From NCBI GenBank assembly GCA_022565745.1, contig JAIUMB010000050.1, positions 1-14,639 on the forward strand: a stretch of 14,639 nt of DNA, read 5' to 3'. The position numbers were made by a program, and so were the translations under genes. Numbering within the stretch: position 1 is the stretch's first letter; each line of letters starts with the position of its first letter. Positions 6,815-13,247 of the stretch are shown here, piece by piece. A model generated the notes under the pieces. It was not told the DNA's origin, ran no database searches, and saw only the letters and a list, made by a program, of their open reading frames with translations. The stretch is from Cryomorphaceae bacterium. Lineage in GTDB: Bacteria; Bacteroidota; Bacteroidia; Flavobacteriales; Schleiferiaceae.

Positions 6815-7414
6815 ATGATACACCCCATATACAATACACCCGTAACCGCCAGCATGTCGCAAGGCATAGATGAAGCCCACTACGTGAATGACCCTGAGCG
6901 CATCATCGAAGAACTAAACACAGCGTCGGAATCTTGTCCGATTTCAAAATACATTGGAGAAATGGAAAAGTGGCTACGCAGCCAACTCCTTGATTTAAAC
7001 AGGAATGTCGACCGCATATTCATCCACTGCACGGGAACGCGAACGGATGCACGCGTTTCATCCATTGTCAATTATTGGAAAAACACACTTGGTTGGCGAC
7101 ATCCAGGTTATCATTTAATCCTGCCCTTAGAAGGTTTTACAGCGCTTCAAGAATTAAATTTACCTTCGAATGGTGTACGCGGTTACAATGCCAACAGTAT
7201 ACATCTATGCACCATTGGTGGCCTTGACGAAAATGGCGATTTTTCAGATACACGCAACAATAGTCAACAGCAATTGCTTCACGCTGCAGTGCAAATCATA
7301 CACAACCACCTCCCTCATGCCGACATACTGGGGCACAATGAAGTAAGCAACAAAGCTTGTCCGTGCTACGATGCGAGAAAAGAGTTTGCATACCTTAATA
7401 ATCGCAGTAACTAA
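6815..7414 (+). CDS. N-acetylmuramoyl-L-alanine amidase, T7-lysozyme type
   Basis: A 199-residue zinc amidase (Amidase_2/PGRP fold) expected to cut the bond between N-acetylmuramic acid and L-alanine in peptidoglycan. Ligands and catalytic residues match T7 lysozyme in identity and spacing: H71 (IFIHCTGT), Y99 (GYHLIL), H174 (GHNEVSNKACPC), K180 and C182. The H-x5-K-x-C spacing equals that of H122, K128 and C130 in T7 lysozyme. Residues 1-62 form an extension before the core. No signal peptide is seen, so access to the wall would need a holin, another export route, or lysis; phage origin is possible, but no other phage genes are nearby. It follows the DUF4249 gene by 21 bp, yet a good promoter lies there. 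A shorter start at 6854 cannot be excluded. Confidence 0.88.
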   Translation: MIHPIYNTPVTASMSQGIDEAHYVNDPERIIEELNTASESCPISKYIGEMEKWLRSQLLDLNRNVDRIFIHCTGTRTDARVSSIVNYWKNTLGWRHPGYHLILPLEGFTALQELNLPSNGVRGYNANSIHLCTIGGLDENGDFSDTRNNSQQQLLHAAVQIIHNHLPHADILGHNEVSNKACPCYDARKEFAYLNNRSN

Positions 7415-7537
7415 AGCCCAAAAACACACTACGCTCTAAGTTAGGATAACCACCAACTTTGAAATTACACCTCAAATTTACAGCGTCTCTATTGTGATTG
7501 TCGGACTGGTTAAAGCCATTGTTCTTATAAAAATAAA

Positions 7538-7568
7538 AACCCCCGACTTAATAATTAAGCCGGGGGTT
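7538..7568 (-). terminator. Intrinsic terminator for the leftward secreted-protein gene
   Basis: AACCCCCG at 7538-7545 pairs with CGGGGGTT at 7561-7568, and CTTAAT (47-52) pairs with ATTAAG (54-59), leaving one mismatch and a very tight loop. On the minus strand the stem is followed by TTTTTATTTTTA, a proper U tract. It lies downstream of the minus-strand gene at 7662-8213. On the plus strand the tract after the stem is poor, so it is less certain that it also stops the amidase transcript. Confidence 0.8.
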
Positions 7569-7661
7569 CACGATTACAAATAGATCTTAAATAATTCTCT
7601 CTTTTACAGAACTTAAAAAAATCAATCGTATATATGAACTATAAGTAATGTGCTTAAATGG

Positions 7662-8213
7662 TTATCTACCGTGTCTTCTTAGGTTAAATCCAAAGGTTAA
7701 AATAAAACGCTCCGTACTGCGCCCCTGAGCAAAGGCAAAGTTGACTGGTATATTGAGGTAGTCAAACTTGAATGTATATCCGGCGGCATAAATCACACTT
7801 GACCCCAGCAAGCTCACATTCGCGCCCATACCAAACTCTAAACCTTCAGAGTTACGAACACCAAAAAGCAAATTGGCAGAGGGGATAAACAACCCGGCAT
7901 TATAACCAGTAATCATAGGAATAAACTCAACCAGACCCGCTACACCATTAGGGGTAGAGAAGTATTCCTTTTCAAACTGCCAACCGATGGTATTGAGAAA
8001 ACTTGGAACAGGGTTGTCTTTACTAAAATGGTTGCTTATTTCATAAACATTAGAGAAATCAGCAGTGTGAATGTAAACCATACCCAATCTTGGGCCGGAT
8101 AATTCCAGAGGTTCAACGATGGGTGTTTCGGTATCGCGAATCACCGGTGGGTCTTGCGCAAACATCAATGCTTGATTGACCATCAGAATCAAAGAAAAAA
8201 TTAATCGTTTCAT
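7662..8213 (-). CDS. Secreted beta-rich protein, possible small outer-membrane protein
   Basis: A 183-residue protein with an N-terminal signal peptide (MKRLIFSLILMVNQALMFAQ, probably cleaved after AQ). After a proline-rich stretch it shows alternating beta segments with glycine and aromatic residues: GPRLGMVYI, TIGWQFEKEYF, GVAGLVEFIPMI, GVRNSEGLEFGMGANV, YAAGYTFKFDYLNIPVNFAF, FILTFGFNLRR. The pattern resembles small conserved Bacteroidota outer-membrane or periplasmic proteins seen before in genomes, but I cannot name a family with confidence. The ATG at 8213 starts the signal peptide; an upstream ATG at 8273 would add 20 polar residues. It is divergent from the regulator at 8426, from which it is separated by 212 bp of AT-rich DNA, and ends before a good terminator. 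Confidence 0.78.
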   Translation of the reverse strand: MKRLIFSLILMVNQALMFAQDPPVIRDTETPIVEPLELSGPRLGMVYIHTADFSNVYEISNHFSKDNPVPSFLNTIGWQFEKEYFSTPNGVAGLVEFIPMITGYNAGLFIPSANLLFGVRNSEGLEFGMGANVSLLGSSVIYAAGYTFKFDYLNIPVNFAFAQGRSTERFILTFGFNLRRHGR

Positions 8214-8371
8214 TGTTTTTAAGTTTTGATTACGGTGCAAATGTGCAAACATCGACACGGTCATGAAACGCACTTTTCGAAGTCAAGAATTTTAATTCAA
8301 GTAAAATTCAATAATTCAAATCAACAAATAACGGTTTTTAAATCAATATTTGCGAAAAATAATAATCTAAT

Positions 8372-8393
8372 AAATTTATTTGTTATAAATTTG
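8372..8393 (+). promoter_or_regulatory. -7 element and overlapping inverted repeat before the regulator
   Basis: TAAATTTG at 8386-8393 fits the TAnnTTTG consensus, 33 bp before the ATG. AAATTTA at 8372-8378 and TAAATTT at 8386-8392 are perfect 7-bp arms, so any protein bound here would cover the -7 box. No clear -33 TTG is found. The region is very AT-rich, which weakens the case. Confidence 0.4.
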
Positions 8394-8403
8394 CATATAA
8401 CGC

Positions 8404-8421
8404 AAACAAAAATTTTTGTTT
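8404..8421. promoter_or_regulatory. 18-bp palindrome just before the regulator start codon
   Basis: AAACAAAAATTTTTGTTT is a perfect 18-bp palindrome that ends 4 bp before the ATG at 8426, downstream of the presumed -7 box. The position suits an autoregulatory operator or a weak leader hairpin. A/T composition raises the chance of a random match, although the paired C-G positions are retained. Confidence 0.45.
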
Positions 8422-8425
8422 TTGC

Positions 8426-9445
8426 ATGAATCACCAAATAAAAAACGATCAAGATTCGCTGTTAAAGTCTGTAGAAGCACAGCTCCCGCCCAATCAGAGT
8501 TTGGTAGATACACTCATGGACACCCTCGAGGTTAGTCGCGATTCGGTGTACAGGCGACTTAGAGGCGATACGTCAATGACTTTTGAAGAAGCTTGCTTAC
8601 TTGCCAGGACATTTAACTTATCACTAAACGACATTGTGCAAGAGCAAGACGACCGCATTGTCTTTCAACGCGATCGCTTTATACGTGGGTTAGACGATTT
8701 GGGCAATATGCTCCAACAAAACCTCGATACGTTTACCATCATTCGCAACAGCAGCGAAAGAAAGGTGCACTATCTCGCCAAAGACATCCCTTTTTTTCAT
8801 ATTTACGGTTTTCCTGCACTTGCAGCTTTTAGAATGTACGTCTGGTTGAAATCGGTATATCACATCGACAAAATCGACAACCACAACTACAGCATGAGTG
8901 ATATACCCGAGTCGTTTATTACCACCGCCCTAAAAATTCACCAACAATACCAGCACATTCCCGTGTTGGAAATTTGGAACGATGCTACGCCCGCCAGTTT
9001 GCTGATGCAAATCGACTATTTCTACGAAGCCGGTTTGTTCACTAATAAAGACGAAGCTCTTCGCGTTTGTGAGGAGTTTCGTCTTATGGTGCGGTACATC
9101 TACAAAAACGCACTAAATGGTCACCGAGTTAATGACAACGGCGTGGCCATTCCCGATGCTACCTACGAAATGTACATCAACGAAGTACTAATTATGGACA
9201 ACCATATCCTATCAGAAGCAAAAGGCAACCTCCGCTATTACCTACCTTATGGCGGTATCAATTATCTTATGACGACAGATAGAAAGCTCTGCTCCGATAT
9301 GAAAGCGTATATTCATCAACAAACCACAAAGTCTTCACTGATATCTCAGGTATCTGAAAAAGAAAGAAATAGGTTTTTTATTCGTTTGGGTCGACAAATT
9401 GAGCAATTAAAAGAAAAAATTGAGCGGACGAATCCGTTTTTGTGA
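8426..9445 (+). CDS. Helix-turn-helix transcriptional regulator, Bacteroidota type
   Basis: A 339-residue probable DNA-binding regulator. An Xre/lambda-like helix-turn-helix spans about residues 25-72: SLVDTLMDTLEVSRDSVYRRLRGDTSMTFEE with the recognition helix near RDSVYRRLRG, then ACLLARTFNLSLNDI. The remaining ~260 residues look wholly alpha-helical, without membrane segments or a known enzyme motif; KDIPFFHIYGFPALAAFRMYVWLKS is characteristic of uncharacterised Bacteroidota regulators of this length, whose signal is unknown. It is divergent from the secreted-protein gene. A palindrome and an inverted repeat precede the ATG, so autoregulation or control of the divergent gene is plausible. 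The stop lies about 45 bp before the right repeat copy, with no separate terminator visible. Confidence 0.85.
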   Translation: MNHQIKNDQDSLLKSVEAQLPPNQSLVDTLMDTLEVSRDSVYRRLRGDTSMTFEEACLLARTFNLSLNDIVQEQDDRIVFQRDRFIRGLDDLGNMLQQNLDTFTIIRNSSERKVHYLAKDIPFFHIYGFPALAAFRMYVWLKSVYHIDKIDNHNYSMSDIPESFITTALKIHQQYQHIPVLEIWNDATPASLLMQIDYFYEAGLFTNKDEALRVCEEFRLMVRYIYKNALNGHRVNDNGVAIPDATYEMYINEVLIMDNHILSEAKGNLRYYLPYGGINYLMTTDRKLCSDMKAYIHQQTTKSSLISQVSEKERNRFFIRLGRQIEQLKEKIERTNPFL

Positions 9446-9518
9446 TGAGGTGCTGACGCACGCAGGGTAAAACGAATGGCAGTATAGACTGGTCGGAGGT
9501 CTGGTTTTACGGATGGTA

Positions 9519-9591
9519 ATGCTGCGCATGCACGGGGTGCTAAGCACGCATGGATTGCTGTCGCAAGCATGGAGCGCTGCGCGCGCAGGGG
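9519..9591 (+). repeat. Four tandem 18-19 bp self-complementary units, right copy
   Basis: The units at 9519-9536, 9537-9554, 9555-9573 and 9574-9591 are head to tail without spacers. They read ATGCTGCGCATGCACGGG, GTGCTAAGCACGCATGGA, TTGCTGTCGCAAGCATGGA and GCGCTGCGCGCGCAGGGG. Aligned, they give N-TGCTG-CGCA-N-GCATGG-R. Each holds its own short palindrome (for example GTGCT-A-AGCAC, TGCT-N6-AGCA and the perfect CTGCGCGCGCAG at 9577-9588). Divergence between units while keeping the self-complementarity is typical of REP-like sequences, but no known REP consensus is recognised. Confidence 0.8.
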
Positions 9592-9621
9592 TTTACGACT
9601 GGTTGCAGTGGCTGGGGTAAA

Positions 9622-9698
9622 TGTGAGATGTAAAATGTAAAATGTAGGATGTAAAATGTAGGATGTAAAATGTAGGATGTAAAATGTAAAATGTAAAA
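9622..9698. repeat. Tandem heptamer array, 11 units
   Basis: Eleven exact-phase 7-bp units (77 bp) with consensus TGTANNA on this strand: TGTAAAA and TGTAGGA, with TGTGAGA at the first position. They correspond to the 16-unit array of the left copy. The TGTGAGA end unit and the flanking GGGGTAAA are shared, so the change in copy number occurred in the interior. Confidence 0.92.
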
Positions 9699-9783
9699 TT
9701 ATTGCGATGGATATGTAGAGGCGCGATTTATCGCGTCTTTAAAATGAAAAATGTAATGGTAGTATCGGCGGATTGGTTTTTTT

Positions 9784-9951
9784 ATTGGTAACTTTGGTTC
9801 TCGTGGCGTCATAAGTGTCATGTGGTCCTCCACCGAACACGATGCCAATCGCGCCTATTATCGCCTACTCCACTTCAACGATGGGCATTTTGTCTCCAAG
9901 CGGGGCAAAAAAACGCATGGGATGTGTGTGCGATGTGTGAGGGATGAGTGA
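9784..9951 (+). pseudogene. C-terminal remnant of a FISUMP-domain protein
   Basis: One plus frame reads GNFGSRGVISVMWSSTEHD, then ANRAYYRLLHF, a K-R-G-K-K loop and MCVRCVRDE before TGA at 9949-9951. WSSTE...AYYR.L......K..G..VRCVRD is the signature ending of the Fibrobacter succinogenes major paralogous domain (FISUMP, TIGR02145), carried by many Bacteroidota surface lipoproteins. Only about 55 codons remain, with no start, and the frame enters the repeat at its left edge. The rest of the gene is absent between the repeat and the regulator, so it was cut by repeat insertion or by recombination at the repeat. The remnant is tail to tail with pepD. Confidence 0.75.
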
Positions 9952-9976
9952 CGTAAAACAAATACTTAATTCCTTC

Positions 9977-11416
9977 CTACAACCTCGCCAACGTATCCAA
10001 TGTCAACTTCCAAAACTTCTCTACCGAAGAAATGGATACGCGTTCGTCGGGTGAGTGTGCTCCTCTGATGGTTGGGCCATAGGAAATCATGTCCAACTCG
10101 GGGTAGTGCTTGCCGATTAAACCACATTCGAGTCCGGCGTGACAAATGGTGATGCGAGGTGACGCATCGAAGTTGGCTTCGTAGGCTTCCTTCATTAAAT
10201 TCACAATCTTAGAATCGCTCTTGGGCTGCCACCCCGGATATTGTCCGCTGTGCTCAACTTCGGCACCGATGGCCGCAAATGAGGCCCCTACAGTTTTACC
10301 GGCAAAGTCACGGGCTACATCAATTGAAGAGCGCTGCAAACTCAAAGTAGTAAAATGGCCGTCGTTGATGACAACACGCGCTAAGTTTGAAGAGGTCTCG
10401 GTGAGTCCGGGCACTTCCGGACTGAGACGAAAAACGCCATTGGGACAACCCGCAATGCTGTTGAGCATGCTGAGCGTATCGTTGTACTCTGCCGCCAATG
10501 TAATGCCCATGGCAGGCTGAATACTCAACGTCATATTGGGGTCTGTCTTGGCATATATGCCTTTCATAGCGTCAAAGGCTTTTTGAATTTTCGCAATCAA
10601 GGTCTCAGCATTACTCTCCGGCAAAGCAATAATGGCACTGGCTTCGCGGGGAATGGCATTGCGCAAACTACCACCATCAAACTTCGCCAAGCGAATATTG
10701 GGCGCAGCTTCTAAGATGAGCTGAGCCAATAGAATATTGGCATTTCCCAATCCCAAGTGAATTTCCATACCACTATGGCCACCTTGCAGACCGTGAAGCA
10801 CTATATTGTAACCACTGAAGCCTTCGCCCAATTCTTCTTTGTCGAAGTAGTAATTGGTGGTGGTATCCACGCCACCGGCACTGCCAATAGTAAATTCATC
10901 GTCTTCTTCGGTGTCCATATTGAGAAGAATCTCTCCGGACAAAAGGTCTTCCGCTAAGTGCTGTGCACCAGTCATCCCCGCTTCTTCGTCAACCGTAAAC
11001 AAGGCTTCTAATGCTGGATGTGCGATATCATCGGAAGCGAGTATGGCCATCATCGTGGCTACGGCCATGCCATTGTCGGCACCTAAGGTGGTGCCCTCGG
11101 CTTTTACCCAATCGCCTTCGATTTTCATGCGAATACCTTCTTTATCAAAGTCAAAATCCGTATCGGCGTTCTTTTGATGCACCATGTCTACGTGACCTTG
11201 CATCACCACTTTGGGACTTCCCTCCTTGCCTGCCGTTGCGGGTTTATAAATCACAATATTCCCTACGCGGTCTTGCTTGTGCGTCAAACCGTGCGCATCG
11301 GCAAATGCTTTTATCCAAGCCAATACCTTTTCCTCTTTTTTTGAGGCGCGGGGAATGGCGTTGAGTTGCTCGAAATAGGTCCAAACGGATTGTGGTGAAA
11401 GTTGTGAAACAGACAT
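9977..11416 (-). CDS. pepD: Aminoacyl-histidine dipeptidase (Xaa-His dipeptidase, M20C)
   Basis: A 479-residue cytoplasmic zinc dipeptidase that hydrolyses dipeptides such as Xaa-His (beta-alanyl-histidine, and several unblocked dipeptides). M20 landmarks are in order: GHVDMV with H75 and D77, LGADNG with the bridging D114, DEEAGM with the catalytic E144 and the next metal ligand E145, MDTEE with D168, the dimerisation-domain motif GLQGGHSGMEIH, and the C-terminal GAHSPDERV with the last histidine ligand. The length is normal (family about 480-490). The ATG at 11416 begins the family's typical N terminus (LSPQSVWTYFEQLNAIPRASKKEEKV). It lies 30 bp after the OsmC-family gene on the same strand, consistent with one transcript. 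No hairpin terminator was found at its 3' end. Confidence 0.95.
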   Translation of the reverse strand: MSVSQLSPQSVWTYFEQLNAIPRASKKEEKVLAWIKAFADAHGLTHKQDRVGNIVIYKPATAGKEGSPKVVMQGHVDMVHQKNADTDFDFDKEGIRMKIEGDWVKAEGTTLGADNGMAVATMMAILASDDIAHPALEALFTVDEEAGMTGAQHLAEDLLSGEILLNMDTEEDDEFTIGSAGGVDTTTNYYFDKEELGEGFSGYNIVLHGLQGGHSGMEIHLGLGNANILLAQLILEAAPNIRLAKFDGGSLRNAIPREASAIIALPESNAETLIAKIQKAFDAMKGIYAKTDPNMTLSIQPAMGITLAAEYNDTLSMLNSIAGCPNGVFRLSPEVPGLTETSSNLARVVINDGHFTTLSLQRSSIDVARDFAGKTVGASFAAIGAEVEHSGQYPGWQPKSDSKIVNLMKEAYEANFDASPRITICHAGLECGLIGKHYPELDMISYGPTIRGAHSPDERVSISSVEKFWKLTLDTLARL

Positions 11417-11446
11417 AAGGTGTGTGTTTTAATGTTGATACAATAA

Positions 11447-11851
11447 TTACAAATCCCAAGAAAAGGAAACGACTTGTTCCAATTCAGGGTGAAGACTTTT
11501 GGCTACCGGACAGTTTCGTCCGATTTGTTCCAAACGAACATGCAACGAGGGGTCGATGTGTTTGGGCAAACGGATGGCCACTTCAAGCTTGGAGATGCGT
11601 CGCGGATCTGAAGCCATGGTTTTCTTAACAGAGGCCGTTGTGCCGTTCATGTCTATCTGCTTAGACTCGGCGTAAATGCCCATCACTGTGAGCATACACG
11701 AGGCCAAGGAGGCCGCCACCATGTCCGTAGGACTAAAGGCCTGTCCTTTGCCGTGGTTATCAACCGGTGCATCACTGATGACCGTTTCTCCCGATGCTTG
11801 ATGCGTAAGTGTGCAGCGAAGGTCGCCCGAATAAATTACGTTTGCCGTCAT
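11447..11851 (-). CDS. OsmC-family thiol protein
   Basis: A 134-residue protein of the OsmC/Ohr fold, which uses two conserved cysteines to reduce organic hydroperoxides or related electrophiles. Both are present: C52 in MVAASLASCMLTVMG and C114 in RNCPVAKSLHPE. The AFSPTDMVAASL motif before the first cysteine is characteristic of the YhfA-like branch of the family rather than of Ohr proper. The length is typical. It starts only 4 bp beyond the U tract of the sucC terminator and precedes pepD by 30 bp. Its promoter must therefore lie inside the sucC 3' end, or it depends on read-through of the terminator. Confidence 0.92.
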   Translation of the reverse strand: MTANVIYSGDLRCTLTHQASGETVISDAPVDNHGKGQAFSPTDMVAASLASCMLTVMGIYAESKQIDMNGTTASVKKTMASDPRRISKLEVAIRLPKHIDPSLHVRLEQIGRNCPVAKSLHPELEQVVSFSWDL

Positions 11852-11854
11852 AGC

Positions 11855-11885
11855 GTAAATAAAAAAGGAGGGACTAATCCCTCCT
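11855..11885 (-). terminator. Intrinsic terminator of sucC
   Basis: AGGAGGGA at 11866-11873 and TCCCTCCT at 11878-11885 are perfect 8-bp arms around a 4-nt loop. On the minus strand they are followed by TTTTTTATTT. The hairpin is 20 bp beyond the sucC stop codon and its U tract abuts the OsmC-gene start, so the terminator doubles as the leader region of the next gene. Confidence 0.9.
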
Positions 11886-11905
11886 ATATTGTTATAAGTG
11901 AAAAA

Positions 11906-13093
11906 CTAAACTAATTCGCCAACCAAATCCGCCGCTTCTTTCAGCATAATGGCAGAGTGAACTTTTAGTCCACTGTCATCGATGATTTTCTTGGCCTCTT
12001 CGGCGTTGGTACCTTGTAAGCGAACAATGATGGGGATATTGATATCGCCGATGTTTTTATAAGCATCTACAATACCCTGTGCCACGCGATCACAGCGAAC
12101 GATACCGCCAAAAATGTTCACCAAAATGGCTTTTACGCTGTCGTCTTTAAGGATGATACGGAAAGCCTTTTCCACACGGGCAGCATCGGCTGTACCACCT
12201 ACGTCGAGGAAGTTGGCGGGATTTCCACCGGCCATTTTGATGATGTCCATTGTGGCCATGGCCAAACCGGCACCATTTACCATACAGCCAACGTTTCCGT
12301 CAAGTTTTACAAAGTTGAGGCCTACTTCACCGGCTTCCACTTCAGTGGCATCTTCTTCGCGCTTGTCTCTAAGCGCTGCATAGTCCGGATGACGGAAAAG
12401 ACCGTTATCGTCGAGTGTTACTTTAGCATCTACCGCTAGAATTTTATCGTCAGATGTTTTCAACACCGGATTAATTTCGAATAATCCGGCGTCAATGCCG
12501 TCGTATGCGTTGTAAAGTGAAGAGACAAACTTCACCATTTCTTTAAAGGCTTTTCCGCTGAGTCCAAGGTTGAAAGCGATTTTACGCGCTTGGAAACCTT
12601 GCAGACCGGTACGGGGATCTACCTCTTCGGTAAAGATGCGCTCGGGTGTTTTCTCGGCCACTTCTTCGATATCCATCCCCCCTTCGGTTGAGTACATGAT
12701 GATGTTGCGGCCATTTTGACGATCGAGAAGAACCGACATGTAGATTTCGCTGGTTTCACTTTCTCCAGGATAATAGACATCTTCAGCGATGAGTACTTGA
12801 TGTACTTTTTTACCCTCTTTAGACGTTTGAGGGGTTACCAACTGCATCCCTAGAATTTTACCAGCAATCTCACGAACTTCGTCAAGGGATTTAGCGAGTT
12901 TTACCCCACCGCCTTTACCGCGACCACCGGCGTGGATTTGTGCTTTAACAACGTACCATTCGGTTCCGGTTTCTGCATTTAGTTTTTTGGCAGCCTCTAC
13001 CGCTTCTTCGGGTGTGCTGGCCACGATTCCGCGTTGGATGTTTACACCAAATGTGCTGAGGATTTCCTTTCCTTGATATTCGTGAAGATTCAT
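11906..13093 (-). CDS. sucC: Succinyl-CoA synthetase beta subunit (ADP-forming)
   Basis: The 395-residue beta subunit of succinyl-CoA ligase, which with SucD converts succinyl-CoA, phosphate and ADP to succinate, CoA and ATP in the TCA cycle. It has an ATP-grasp N-terminal domain (MNLHEYQGKEIL; K50; the HAGGRGKGGGV loop at 54-64), the metal-binding LFEINPVL and AVDAKVTLDDN segments, and a C-terminal ligase domain with NPANFLDVGGTAD and NIFGGIVRCDRVAQGI. The length is full (family 385-400). sucD is not beside it, as is common in Bacteroidota. It has its own consensus promoter and a strong terminator, so it is probably monocistronic, with some read-through into the OsmC-family gene possible. 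Confidence 0.97.
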   Translation of the reverse strand: MNLHEYQGKEILSTFGVNIQRGIVASTPEEAVEAAKKLNAETGTEWYVVKAQIHAGGRGKGGGVKLAKSLDEVREIAGKILGMQLVTPQTSKEGKKVHQVLIAEDVYYPGESETSEIYMSVLLDRQNGRNIIMYSTEGGMDIEEVAEKTPERIFTEEVDPRTGLQGFQARKIAFNLGLSGKAFKEMVKFVSSLYNAYDGIDAGLFEINPVLKTSDDKILAVDAKVTLDDNGLFRHPDYAALRDKREEDATEVEAGEVGLNFVKLDGNVGCMVNGAGLAMATMDIIKMAGGNPANFLDVGGTADAARVEKAFRIILKDDSVKAILVNIFGGIVRCDRVAQGIVDAYKNIGDINIPIIVRLQGTNAEEAKKIIDDSGLKVHSAIMLKEAADLVGELV

Positions 13094-13130
13094 GTATAAT
13101 TGCGTTTAGTCAAATTTATTAAATCGACGA

Positions 13131-13161
13131 CAAAAGTAAGTGTGCGAAGGAGTAAAAACAA
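13131..13161 (-). promoter_or_regulatory. sucC: sucC promoter
   Basis: On the minus strand TTG (13161-13159) is 20 bp from TACTTTTG (13138-13131), matching the Bacteroidota sigma-A consensus TTG-N19-20-TAnnTTTG very closely. The start codon is about 38 bp further on. A second -7-like TAAATTTG lies at 13118-13111 but lacks a partner. Confidence 0.75.
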
Positions 13162-13247
13162 GTTTTCAGCGTACTATAATTTTTTTAAATTGTGTGCAGT
13201 CAGCACCTATTGATATACAAACATCAACAATGGGACGTTCAGGATGA

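Larger units (their letters stand above)
9491..9790 (+). repeat. Modular non-coding repeat element, right copy
   Basis: Inverted copy of the element at 28-374. Order here: GGTCGGAGGTCTGG at the inner edge, the four-unit GC-rich block, the conserved spacer, eleven heptamers, the CGCGATTTATCGCG palindrome at 9722-9735, and an AT-rich end matching ACCAATAAA of the left copy. Homology stops at about 9790, exactly where the FISUMP-like reading frame begins. With 9446-9490 and 9791-9976 it makes up the 531-bp gap between the regulator and pepD, which holds no intact gene. The four hairpin units directly after the regulator could also act as a transcript end. Confidence 0.88.

Noticed and set aside
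6815..7414. Prophage or phage-tail-like cluster around the amidase
   Set aside because: No holin, tail, integrase or other phage gene is present nearby; one lysozyme-type enzyme is not enough.
7395..7547. Minus-strand open frame of 50 codons (contains KNNGFNQSDNHNRDAVNL) between the convergent genes
   Set aside because: It has no start codon, is preceded by a stop inside the terminator stem, overlaps the amidase 3' end, and an open stretch of this length is not rare by chance. The composition looks protein-like, so a gene remnant is possible but unsupported.
9491..9790. Insertion sequence or integron attC site
   Set aside because: No transposase or integrase, no terminal inverted repeats and no target duplication were seen, and the attC core sites are absent.
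10221..11364. Plus-strand open frames within pepD (up to 117 codons)
   Set aside because: They are antisense shadows of a strongly conserved gene, and their translations resemble no known domain.
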